This document shows, in pieces, positions 1 to 10,587 of a DNA stretch of 18,032 bases. The translations under genes were made by a program, and so were the position numbers. The stretch comes from Gamarada debralockiae (lineage: Eukaryota; Ascomycota; Leotiomycetes; Helotiales; Hyphodiscaceae), in the NCBI GenBank assembly GCA_002803225.1, contig NXFV01001498.1, positions 1 through 18,032 on the forward strand, given 5' to 3'. Numbering within the stretch: the stretch's first letter is position 1; each line of letters opens with the position of its first letter. The notes below the pieces were generated by a model. That model ran no database searches. It was not told the origin of the DNA and saw nothing but the letters and a program-made list of their open reading frames with translations.

Positions 1-323
1 GAATAGTTATTAATTAATTACGATATAACTTAGTCTTTGTAAATAGTTAGCGGATACCTTAATTAGGCTCTATCTGGAATTGAACTAGTTAATAATTGAT
101 TAGGCTGTATTATATAGAGTTTAGGGATATATATTTAAGTTTTTCCTTAATAGTAAATAAAAGATACTTATACTATCTTATGACTTTAGTTAATATTTTA
201 AAGTAATTAATAAACGATTATATTATAAAACTAATCTTATATATATTCGTTATAGAGTTTATAATCGATTGAAGATTATTTATTAAAGTAGCTATCTATA
301 ATAATCGTCTTCTTTCTAAGATA

Positions 324-479
324 TTAAGTAATAGCCTAAAGGAAAAAGGAGTATATATAGACTTAGATTCCGCTATTGTACTCTACTCTTTTATAGGACT
401 ATTACTTAATAGACTAAAAGAAAAAGGAGTATATATAGACCTAGGTTCTACTATTATATTTTACTCTCTTATTAGACTA
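324..479. repeat. Two-copy 78-bp tandem repeat
   Basis: Copy 1 is 324-401 and copy 2 is 402-479. Both share a core reading AAAAAGGAGTATATATAGAC followed by a TTCYRCTATT-type segment and a CTCTTATTAGACTATTA-like end. They differ mainly by C/T and A/G changes, as expected if the duplication came before RIP-type mutation. It is probably an internal or subterminal repeat of the dead element in this block. Confidence 0.8.
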
Positions 480-3400
480 TTATAACTAGTTTAAATTAAA
501 CTTATATCTACTTTATAATTAATTACGTGCTTTATAATACTAGAACTTGAAATAACTACCTGTGACCTTAGCCCTTGTCTTCTCTTTTGTATTCTATTTA
601 TACTACTTAATATAATATCTAGTAGTTAGCTTAATAGTATTAAGTAGCCTAGTTATAACTATAATATAGCCTGTGAAATAGCTTCTTGATATTACTTTTC
701 TTATTTCTATACTATAATCGATTAGTAAATAAACCTTATCTAGTTAAATAGTATATATAAACTAAACTTCTAAATAGAGTTATTAAATCGTTTAATAATA
801 GATTATCTATAATATCGAGTAGAGATATAATAAAGATCTTGAGTCTCTACTTAATCCTAGTCTCTTTAGTCTAAAATCTAAGAACTATAAAGGAAATTAG
901 CTAAAATTTAAATTATAATTGATTATAACTTACTTTTTAATTACTATGAGTAGAGAAAGACCTATATTAAGAGTATTACTCTTATAATAAGAGGCTTCGA
1001 CTATATTTAAATAATACTAGATATAGTCCTATATATCTAGATTCTCTTACTAAAATAACTTATTTAAACTAGAAATAATCTATAGGTAAAGCTTATAATT
1101 AAGCTAATCTACTATTACTAGTTATTCTCGCCGGAGATAGTTATATAGATCTATTATATCCTATATAGCTATTAATTAAATATAGAGTGAATATAATATG
1201 GGTACTTACTAATTAACTAAGAAGTATAAGAAGTTCCTTTATTAAATAAGTATATAGTGTTTCTTTCTATATACTAGAATTAATCCTATATTAGAAGTAG
1301 ATAGAGTAGTAAATTAAAACTTATTAGATATACTAGTCCTATAGATAGTACTCTTCATCTATTAATGAAAGATAGTTACTAAGACCTAACTAGATTAAAA
1401 TTGTTTATTAATTAGTTATTATATATTTACTTAATACTTGTTTTAAGTATATATCTATAACTATTGTCTTTATCCCGCTTAAATAAAGATAATACTATCT
1501 AACCTTTTGTATACGAGATAGAGTAAGCTTGATTTATCTCTAAAATATAGTAAAGAGATTAAAGTAAGCTACTCTTATCTCGGAGTTAATAAATACTTAT
1601 CTATAAGTAATAACTAGTAATTAGTATAAGTAAGAATTAGTTTATAATTAATTATTATATACTTACGCTTATTAAAACGCTCGTTAAACGCTATAAATAC
1701 TACCTTATTAAAGGGACTAGTAACTCTCTTAAACGATATATCTAGCTCGAATAAGTCTCTTTGGATAAGTTATTAGGCTATCTTATTAGTAAAGTAAATA
1801 ATTATTATATTTGGACTATTATTATATATATATTAAATATACTTTTAAGAAGGCTACTCTAGCTTACTCTCTTATATAATATCTAATATATAGTTAATAA
1901 TTAATTATTAAATAATTATTTTATACTTACTTACCTAATCTTTACTAGCGCCTTATTTGAGAAGTTACTTAGTCCGGATTAGTGTACTAATCTTTGATAT
2001 AGAGGCAAAGCTAGTATAAACTTATAAGAGAGAATACTTTCTAAGGCTGTTAATCTAATTCCGGAGCTTGTTACTAACTAATAGTTAACCTTTATATAGA
2101 AATTAGTAATAAAGTAGATAGAATATAGTTGGAAATTACTTATTAACTATTAATAAAGTAGTATTTAACTACTTAATAACTATAAGGAGCTTATATAGTA
2201 GTTCTATAGGTGTCTTTTGTAGAGGTAGTAGTTGATAAGAGTAAATTCCAGTAGAGCAGAATATTATGTATAAGGTATACTAAAGGTCCTTAGGTATAAT
2301 AAAGTCGAATTTGACTTTATATAATATCTTTTCTAACTTTCTATATCCTTAGGGGTATATAATTCCTTTTTAATTAATTAGTAAGTAGTTATAGTTTAAA
2401 TAATTTTTAAATAAAGCTTACTATATATTGTTTTCCGTGACTTTACTAAGAATATAAGATAATAATCTTAAATCTAGCCTATATATTTGTTCTTAATAAG
2501 CTCTCTTAGAAACTTAATATTAATACTATAAAGTAGGTTAATTATAGTCTAGTAATAGCTCTAGTAAAGTAGTGTCCCTCTACTTATACTATACTATACT
2601 ACCTAGCTAGGCTCTCCTAAGAAGCTCTAGGATTTGAATTAACTATTAATTAATTTCTATTTGATTTATAACTTATAGTATTATCTACTCCTGCTAATTC
2701 TATTCTTCTGTTATACTCTCGAGTACCTAGGCAACGGAGTACTTAGCTGAAATCCTTTTGATACGTCTAGTAAAAGCTAACTAGTTATTAATTAATTATT
2801 AATTAGACTATATCTACTTACTCGAGCGTCTTTTACTGTCCCTTGTCTATATTATACTCTAGCTACTAAATCTACTATACTTAATATGTTTTCTGGTGTC
2901 TATACTCCTAATTCTTAGAATCTTACTTTGTATATTATATCTTAATTATATTAATAGTATATTTATATACTAAAATCCTTGAGTAAGTCTAGCTAGACTA
3001 TTAGACTTCGATACTACTAAGCTAGAATAATATTATATTCTAGTTATAGCTTAATAATCGATTATTTTTTCTATATTAAATCTATTTTAATTGATTAGTA
3101 ACTAATATATATATAGTTTAGACTATATATATCTAAATAAAGCTATCGAACTAATTCGGGAGCTATTCTAGGTATATTAATATAGTATACTATATCTTTT
3201 TCTGAGGTTTCTAGGTATTCTAGTATTATATAGATAGTTAAGATATGCTCGGCCTATAGCCTATTTTTTGCCTTTGTAGTGAGGTAGTAGATCGTAGGTT
3301 CAATTAGTACTAGATTCTGTTTCTTAATTAGTATATATTCGATTATACTATAAATAAGAGATAATACGTGCCTAGTATAGATCTTACTATAAATAATAAG

Positions 3401-3655
3401 ATCTTTTATAAAGAAACTATTTCGAGATCTCTCGATTATAGCTCTAGGGGCTAGTTGTTAGTAATAGGGTATTGCTATTTAGGTTAAATTCGCCTGTTAA
3501 CTAGTTAAGATCGTTTGAATATATTAAAATCGTTTGATATAGTTATTAATTAATTCTGAAGCAAAAAGGAACTATATAAGAAATATTAAGGTATAGGAAG
3601 AGAACGCGATATAAATAATACCTATTCCTTTGTTTATACTTACTTGCTTTTTAGT

Positions 3656-3659
<4 letters not shown>

Positions 3660-3687
<28 letters not shown>
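3660..3687. repeat. (TTA)9 microsatellite
   Basis: Nine uninterrupted TTA units followed by one T. The run ends at TATCGCGTT, which is the perfect reverse complement of AACGCGATA at 3603-3611, so the array lies just inside a small inverted pair at the right edge of the AT-rich block. It is the only long perfect trinucleotide run in the window. Confidence 0.95.
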
Positions 3688-3760
3688 CGCGTTTTATTTA
3701 TATCTTCAATTTCTTTTTTTGGGTAGCTTAATCGATTATAGACTAATTAAGATGTTATGT

Positions 3761-3992
3761 AATCTTCGGAGAAACACCCTAGTCAGGTCACTTTAATCCC
3801 TGTTTTGGTGTGCCAAGTGCCCACCTGACTATTTAAAGTTACCCACCCGACCTATATATTCCCTTAGTATCTCAGCCGCCAAAAATATCACGCGACTACG
3901 TGCGGTGCTCCGGCTCGGGATAGGACAGAACTTTGCAACGTCATTTCCAGCACTTTCGGTACAATTTCTGGGATCGTCGTGGTTCTGCGATT
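3761..3992. other. Boundary segment between the AT-rich block and genic DNA
   Basis: GC content rises sharply here. Two inverted pairs interlock: AGTCAGGT (3781-3788) with ACCTGACT (3823-3830), and ACTTTAA (3790-3796) with TTAAAGT (3833-3839). A TATATATT sequence follows near 3852. This could be the old upstream region of the receptor pseudogene or the end of an inserted element. No complete gene starts here. Confidence 0.4.
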
Positions 3993-4860
3993 ATGATCGA
4001 AGTTCATCACCAAGTCGAACTATCGAACTTCTGGCTCGCAACGATCGTTTCGGGAATACCTGGCTCTGTGTTGACTATTCACGGCCTTACTGCCAATGAA
4101 CTTGGCAAAGACGTCTGGACTGTTACATTCAAACAAATCACCGACTTCCTCTACATGTTCTACGCTATGGAGGTTCTCTACTTTGGCAAGTGGACCTCTT
4201 GGAGCTTTCCATTTAGTTCTTCTATTTTTATAAGTTTCCAGGGAGCGGGGATCCGGCAACTCATTTGGCTGACTATTGCGTTCAACACGATGTTTGGAAC
4301 GATCTTCATTTCCCTCGCGATTTTCCAGTGCAGGCTAATCGGTTTCTACTGGAAGCGATGGGATGACGACCGTCCGGGGAAATGTTTCGACGTAAATGCT
4401 ATGGCCTCAGCGAACGCTGATATCAGTATTGCGCTCGATGCTTGGATGCTAGCTCTAGCACTATCTCAAATATCCACATCAGTTTGCCTGGAAGAAGAAA
4501 GTCGGGGTCGCGTTGATATTTAGTGTAGGGACTTTGTAAGTCCTTGGCTTTCCAGCCTCCTTGAAACAGTACTGACAAACGTAAAGTGTCACAGTGGTAG
4601 CATCGTACGCTTGCAAGATCTCCTCACGTTCGCAGCCTCGATTAATCCAACTTGGAATAATTGCTCCACAGGCATTTGGCGTACAATATAAATCAATGTC
4701 GGCATTATATGCGTATGTATGCCTAGCCTCCGTCTTCTTCTCATCAACTATTCCCCAGATTCTCGGAACGAAGGACACTCCCTCCGAACAAAAGCACATC
4801 AAGGACCGACGTAGGCATGCAATGGCGAGCGTCGCTGGCAAGACAGTAAGGTTGGGATCC
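3993..4860 (+). pseudogene. PTH11-like (fungal rhodopsin-domain) receptor pseudogene
   Basis: The conceptual protein resembles the fungal integral membrane family of PTH11-like receptors. Seen in order are a TANELGKDVWTVTF segment, QITDFLYMFYAMEVLYF, GAGIRQLIWLTIAFN, IFQCRLIGFYWKRWDDDRPG with GKCFDVNA, a SIALDAWMLALALSQ helix, then WKKKVGVALIFSVGTF, IVRL, FAASINPTWNN and NVGIICVCMPSLRLLL. These pieces lie in different frames. There is a one-base loss near 4188, a TAG at 4214-4216, a one-base gain near 4241, a frame change near 4475, a one-base loss near 4600, a TAA at 4689-4691 and another shift near 4750. One intron is still recognisable: GTAAGT donor at 4536, CTGAC at 4572-4576, acceptor at 4586, joining FSVGTF to VTVV in phase. 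The N-terminus and the cytoplasmic tail are not convincing. Family assignment is fairly sure; the number of lesions makes a functional gene unlikely. Confidence 0.8.
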
Positions 4861-5041
4861 TCTATTCTCAACGTTATACCATTGAGCATGAGAATAGATA
4901 GGATGATGATAAGGAGCATATGGTGCAGCAGACAGAGGTGGATGTTGAGTTTTTGAAGTTGAGAACCCGGGGCAACGAGATGAGGGAAAGGGAGTGCCTC
5001 CATAATTGTGCAAATTCCAAATCTGTGGCTACCGTAGCAAT
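4861..5041. other. Intergenic remnant downstream of the receptor pseudogene
   Basis: Normal-GC sequence without a credible gene. It may contain the decayed C-terminal tail of the receptor, but no family motif can be read. Reverse-strand open frames here are the complement of the pseudogene. Confidence 0.4.
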
Positions 5042-5168
5042 TGGCAGATAAGATATTATGCCCCAGTTAGGTGCTGGTCAGATAAGATACTGTATTACCA
5101 CCAAAGGTTATATCTTTTTTCGAAGGAAAAAAGGTAAAAATTTGCATAACATATTATCTTATCTGCCA
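5042..5168. mobile_element. 127-bp MITE-like element with perfect 14-bp inverted ends
   Basis: The left end TGGCAGATAAGATA (5042-5055) is the exact reverse complement of the right end TATCTTATCTGCCA (5155-5168). Inside, CAGATAAGATA occurs again near 5079-5089, and there is a perfect hairpin CTTTTTTC-GAAG-GAAAAAAG near 5114-5133. No coding capacity is visible and no clear target-site duplication was found, so the class is unknown. The GATAAG words also match the core of fungal GATA-factor sites, so a regulatory palindrome is an alternative reading. Confidence 0.5.
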
Positions 5169-5621
5169 GTTTCTAGGTGGCAGGCTGAGTACCAATTTCT
5201 GTTTATGCAGTGTCGTAAAATGTGTGTGGTGATATGGGAGTGAATTGCGTTAATTTCTCTACTTTTAAATACACTGTATATTAGTAGTGTACTCAAACAG
5301 GCGAGGGAGCTCCTCTGCGGCTGTACGAGAAACACTGAATTTGCAGCCTATCAAAGGTTCTGGGGTTACATCCAGCTGAAAAGCCCTGGCGGAAAGCCTG
5401 GGCGCTCATTTGCCCACTGTTACGGACTTCCCTCCCGTCCTGCAGCTCGGCGTACAAGGGCTGACAAGGCTCCGGCTGACCACCACATTTAAAGATCCCG
5501 TCTTCCCAGGCAGAACGTCCATCCTGTCAATTGTCTTTGTTCATCGCAAGACCTTTTCAATTAAATATGATCTCCTGTTTTCATTGCTGATGCATGCGAC
5601 GTGGTGTTTGGGGGACATTAA
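5169..5621. promoter_or_regulatory. Upstream region of the CorA-like gene
   Basis: This 450-bp stretch holds no recognisable gene. A short frame at 5410-5625 has no family resemblance and ends overlapping the proposed start codon of the next gene. An AATTAAATATGA stretch near 5560-5571 could serve as an AT-rich core promoter; no other element stands out. Confidence 0.3.
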
Positions 5622-8600
5622 ATGATGGACTCAGGGGCAATAGAATTCGAGTGGCTCGCCGATCTCCACAAATGTGCGCCTAATTCCTTCCCTAATTTTG
5701 CACGACATCGCTGACAACAAATCCTCAAGCTCAATGCTTCACGACTTGCGAAGTTTCCAATCCTGCCAAATCGAGTGATTTCGGAGCCGATGGCTTCACT
5801 GCATCGTTGACTGACTGGCACGAGCTCTTGCAGCTCACTTCCCCCGACGACATATGTGGCGTCGTCTTCGTAAGAGGGCAATTTCCGAACACACCAGACG
5901 CAATTCTGGCCAGAGCCCAGAGACGAGATGACACTGGGAGTAAAGGCACCTTTGGTACTCGACTGCAGCGGGCGGAGTTTGACACGGACCTGGAACTTGG
6001 CGAGCGACGCGCCCAAGGCTGGGTAAACTTCCGATGGCCGTACACTCAATATGAGCTCAAGCGCAAAGACGACAAATGGGACGAGCATACTGGCACCTAT
6101 GAGGAAATCTCATTTGTTAGGGATGGCACTGTATTCCAACTCATACGCATCAAATGGGGCCATGGAAGTTCCCTGAGTGACTACTCTGATTCTGTAGACT
6201 CCCAAGAAAAGCAGACAGTCCGATTTAAAACTGGCGGAGTCATTCAATTTGGCTGCCCTTGCTCAAACGGAGGCCCTCCAGACACGGACACGTTCAAACT
6301 GGATTCCATCAATGATGGTACGACTCTTAATTGCATCAGCGAGCGATACGAAAAGCGCCTAGCAATGCAGCTGTTCATTAACGGCAATCAGCAGAAAGTT
6401 GGCACTTCTCTACAGGGCGTTGATGGCGATGAAATCAAGGGTATCGAAGTTGATATATCATCAATACACAGGATCGAACTTTCCATTGGGGATCCCACCT
6501 ACATCGTTTCGACGTACGCTTTGAAGAACTCGAATGACGAGCACCATGCAGTCGATGCGGCGTGCTTTGGCGACCTCGAGGATCATCTTGGAATCGCTAA
6601 CACGTCTGTCAACATGACGGACAGACTTTGGACAGCACTTTGTTCTACCAACTACGAAGCGAGCGAAGCTGTGGAATTTTGCGTGGTTGGAAGATGTATC
6701 GAACAAATTCTTTGCGTATCGTCGATCCCATTTCCTGCTCCTCCACACAGCGAGCGAAGCTCTTCAGATGAAGATTTTCAGAGTAGGAACGGATCGGACG
6801 AAATTCGGGGAGCTTTTGAGATCGCCCTCCTCTGCAACATAATCACTCCCCAGTATGTGGATGTGCAGAGCGCTTTGTATGGACCCCGTCTTCCGTATCC
6901 CCGATATCCATAGCTTACATGATCTCAGCTTCCAGATTCGGCTTCTTGTAAAAGTGTACAATTTTATCAGCACTCGTCATTTTGAGCCAGATTTGTTACA
7001 AAGATTTTGTTCATTGGATGACATACGGGACTCTTACCTCGAGAAACTCCGACATTTTATACGTTCAGCCTTAGTGTGGCTAATCAATACGGACATGAAA
7101 CCCGGCAGACTTCTCCTGGCCCTCAGGAGTGCCGATGACTCTGTTGACTTAGGATCCCAACCCTCAGAGAGACTCCAGCAATGCGAAAAGAATCGAGTAC
7201 GAATGGGTATTGATCAGTCATATAACCAAGCCTGTTATGCGACACTTGCGGTGTGGTATGTCATGAAGCACTGCCAGGAAGCTATCACCGGCGACTTTGT
7301 GATTGATATCCTCTTACCGAGACTAAACAGGGCATACGAGTCTGTTCAAAAACGAGCTTCTCGAGACAAAGAGCCAACACCAAAGAACGATGTTCTGCAA
7401 TGGCTTCATTTATGCTGTCTATTCCTAATATGCAACGGGAAAGTCGGTACAAACGAGAAGGGAGAAGGTGTTGACGGATTCATGGCATCTGGTCTCGATC
7501 GTCAGGAATTTCTCAAGACGCAACAAAGATTCGAGAAATATGTTTCTCGCCTAAAGACCAGTCAGATCGAGTCCTACTCAATAGAACACGAAGAATTGGA
7601 ACGAGTTATCCTGCTAGGAGAAGAACTGGGATTAGACGCAATCCCGACTCAGTTCACATTCAGTCTCGCCTCTTCACGAGCATCGCAAACTCGCAAAAGA
7701 ATTGCTGAAAGAAAACGCACCACAATATTCAATCCAGGCCCGAAATCGTGGAAAGGCTCCCGAGTAACTTCAAATGGTCCTTGGGAGCTGCTGTGCACGA
7801 ATCATCAAAGTTTCTTACGAGTTGCAGACGATTCCAATATCAGAGATGCCAGAGACCGATTGTTTGAGTTCATGATGTCTGATTATTCATTCATGACTTC
7901 ATGGGATCGTGCGGATAGTAGCATGATTGGGAAGTGGTGGGATTTGGAGCCAACGAGTGCTATTTGCGCGACTTTACTTGACCTGAAGATCGAAGGTATT
8001 TCGAAATTCATGCAAGCATAAATTGCAAATCTCCAATGGTGTCATGTCTAACGCTCCACAGGAAAACTGAGATCTGCGTTATCCGAGAAAGCTGTGGAGG
8101 GAATCAATCAATCCGTCCATGACCTGCATGAGTCCCCTGTAACGCCAGGAGGAAACCCAGCTACCATCGAAGAGCCCACACTAGAGATATCAATCCGTGA
8201 TATTCTCTTGCAGATGAAACAGCTGCAAGAGGAGTCAAGCCGAGACCATTTGTCACAGATGAGACAACTACTAGCTCAAGAGGAGATCGGCACAAACCTC
8301 TCCATCAAAGCCTTCGACTGGATGGCATGTAAACCAGATAAACTTTTTCATCCGGTTCGTATTGACAGGAAGCCCAAACCCGGAAAAATCCTACTGACTT
8401 CGCTCTGTGTAGGACTGGTGGGTACAGTCACTGGAAGATACACCTGAAGTCTACCAGGTGAAGCAAACAAGGAACGTGCCGCTGCGAAAAGACATCAGGA
8501 GATATCTTTCGAGTCGAGAACGCCGTGACATTATCGAAGATCCCGATTATACAATTGCGAATATCCAAAAGAAAATTGCAGCGGAGGACTTACAATTTCT

Positions 8601-10587
8601 GGGTGTTTTCGAACTCTACTTAACTTCCTGCTTCACATTCGAATCGGAAGAACTTTCCCTCAGCGCCCTCACGTCTGAATCTCAGCCTGGAAACTTTGCT
8701 GGGAATGGCAGCCCTAATAGAAGAGATGGTCAACAAAGCCCACGCATCAATATGCCAAAACAAGCTTCTACCTCGTATAGCTCAAACCAATTGGATTTGT
8801 ATCGGAAAGCCCTATTTAGCAAGTTGAATGACAGTGTACGTGTCCCTCCCAAAATAGCCCCCTCTCAACAACTTCATTTGGGTTTAGCTAACACTACATA
8901 GCTAGTTGACCTTGGTGTGAAGTATAGAATATTGTTCGTAAAATCCTTCCACTAAGCGAGGATTTGAATGTTTCCTCCACCATGAATGCGAGACTGACCA
9001 CTTCCTCTGCACAGATTTGTGGAGAAATGTTCGCCATCTCTTGTAGGATCGTTCATATACATGTGGCATCCAGATGCTTTAGACACCATTGACAGCTACT
9101 TTGGAGCAACTTCAAGGTTCTCAGAGAATCGAGAGGCAATGGTGTGGACTACAAGCATCACGATCTCCCAGTAAGTAGATATTCTTTCCTATGAATCGTA
9201 GCCAGCAGCTTCCCTAAGCCCTAGCATATCAAATCGTGCTAATTCTTGACCTTCCAGCTGGAGTATCCGTCCAACCAGCTTATCGCAAGAACATCATGAA
9301 AGATTCAACGAGAACAGAAATAATGGCGATTTCCCACCGGTCAGCATTGCCAGCCTCGGGTTTGGAAACAAGAAAAGTAAGAATACCGAAGCACTATCCC
9401 CGACAGCTATCGTGGAAGAGCGATCCTCATCCTTGGTTATTACTGGCGATCCTTCTGGTTACCACTGGATATGTTCTGTTTGGTCGTCTCTAACGGAGTC
9501 CGAGTCAATATCACTACCAATAGGCTCATTGCCCAAGATTTTACAGAGCTTCATACATCAACAAGTTTGTGGGAGGTGTCTGGTCTTCCTTGTTCTTCTC
9601 GGTCATTTATGTGAGAAGCTGGCTGGGGAATATGAGTTGATCTTGTCTCGGTTGGATGTGATCGTGGGACTTGGAGTGAGTTCTATGTTGATTTCCCAGT
9701 ATTTCTGAAAGTTTTGCTCACAGTGACCACAGGAGAAAGTTTTACTGGAAGGCCTCGAATGGGGCACTAGTGAAGCTGTTGATAAACTGAAGAAAATGCT
9801 TTGGGGACTAGAAGCTCTCCGTGTCTTTGATGACAGACTATCGGGGTCGCTATCACAGATTCAGAAAGCACAAGAAGCTGTGGAGCGCACTGTCAAGCAG
9901 GTTTGTGAACTTGATTCTGCGATCTGACCATACAACCTAATCATCCTTGCAGGAAGCTGGTCAGCAACACGTCGACCTACTTCAAGAATACAACAATGTT
10001 ATCGAGGAATTTGAAAAGAGATATGGAATGCTCTCGGATGTTCAAATCAGGACACAGCTGAAGATTAGACAAGTCACTGGACTTCGGGACGGCGTACGTC
10101 GCTTTCCTTATTATCCCTCTCTCACGACTTTCAAGTTGAGCTGACTTATCAGCAGATATCGACTGTCACCAATGTCGAAGACAGCCAAACGGCATTGAGA
10201 GACAGCAAGACAACAATCAGGCAAGGGAATAACATCAGAATACTCACATATATCACCATCGCATATTTACCACTTGGATTCGTTACGGGGTTATTCTCTA
10301 TATCGCACGCACCCTTCATGGATAGCGCGGGAAATGTCCTCTTCGCTATCCTGGTGCTGGTTTTCGTTTTGGGCACTTACGCTCTAGCTTTGAGTTTGGA
10401 AAGTATTATCGGCCAATGGTCTCGACTTCGAAAAGAGAAATGGGGAGCTAAAAGATTGACAACGAGCTCATCAAAACGCGATGATACTGAGTCGAAACTC
10501 TCGTTCCATGCATTGGGAAGCTGCTGTGGATTTCGGAGGAGATACTCTAGTGATGAGATGGGAGAGAAAATCTCTCAAGCCGCATGA
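5622..10587 (+). CDS. Large multi-exon protein with a CorA-like C-terminal membrane domain
   Basis: A phase-consistent model joins 5622-5673, 5730-6876, 6929-7995, 8062-8354, 8413-8835, 8902-8933, 9015-9170, 9258-9675, 9733-9900, 9953-10093 and 10156-10587, giving 4329 nt (about 1442 residues). The first intron and the 32-nt exon are least certain. The N-terminal half (residues about 30-750) has conserved-looking blocks such as FVRGQFPNTPDAILARAQRR, GTFGTR and QGWVNFRWPYTQYE, but no domain I can name. A Gln/Glu-rich coiled coil lies near 790-835. FVEKCSPSLVGSFIYMWHP, VVGL-type turns and EGLEWGTSEAVDKLKKMLWG then lead into a long helix (about 1222-1275) and two membrane helices (about 1326-1348 and 1357-1381). 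This layout matches the C-terminal region of fungal CorA-like magnesium-transporter relatives, except that the GMN motif after helix 1 reads SIS. Ion transport is therefore doubtful. The fold assignment is fair and the function unknown. Confidence 0.75.

Larger units (their letters stand above)
1..3760. repeat. AT-rich RIP-like block without genes
   Basis: This stretch is very AT-rich, full of TA, TTAATTAATTA and TATATA words, and has no open frame long enough to be a gene on either strand. By hand count over positions 1-3600 the + strand has 7 CpA and 73 TpG, both far below what the base composition would give, while CpG and CpT remain common. CpA-directed loss with TpA gain is the known signature of repeat-induced point mutation acting on transposon copies in ascomycetes. 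The original element cannot be recognised. Composition changes abruptly at about 3760 into DNA of normal GC content. Seen: composition and dinucleotide counts. Inferred: origin as a mutated repeat. Confidence 0.85.

Noticed and set aside
3993..4523. Receptor frame read as an intact gene with introns
   Set aside because: An intron at 4190-4241 would be out of phase and would delete a membrane helix; the other breaks also lack splice signals.
4479..5003. 174-codon reverse-strand frame
   Set aside because: It is the complement of the receptor pseudogene, whose family motifs are clear on the + strand; the reverse product has no family resemblance.
5058..5243. 61-codon frame inside and after the inverted-repeat element
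   Set aside because: Low-complexity product starting within the element; no start context or family support.
5618..6088. 156-codon reverse-strand frame
   Set aside because: Lies opposite the first exons of the CorA-like gene and shows no motif.
5807..8021. Two separate genes instead of one (frames 5807-6913 and 6855-8021)
   Set aside because: A 52-nt intron at 6877-6928 joins them in phase (QSA-F-FQIRLL), and the first frame starts only with TTG.
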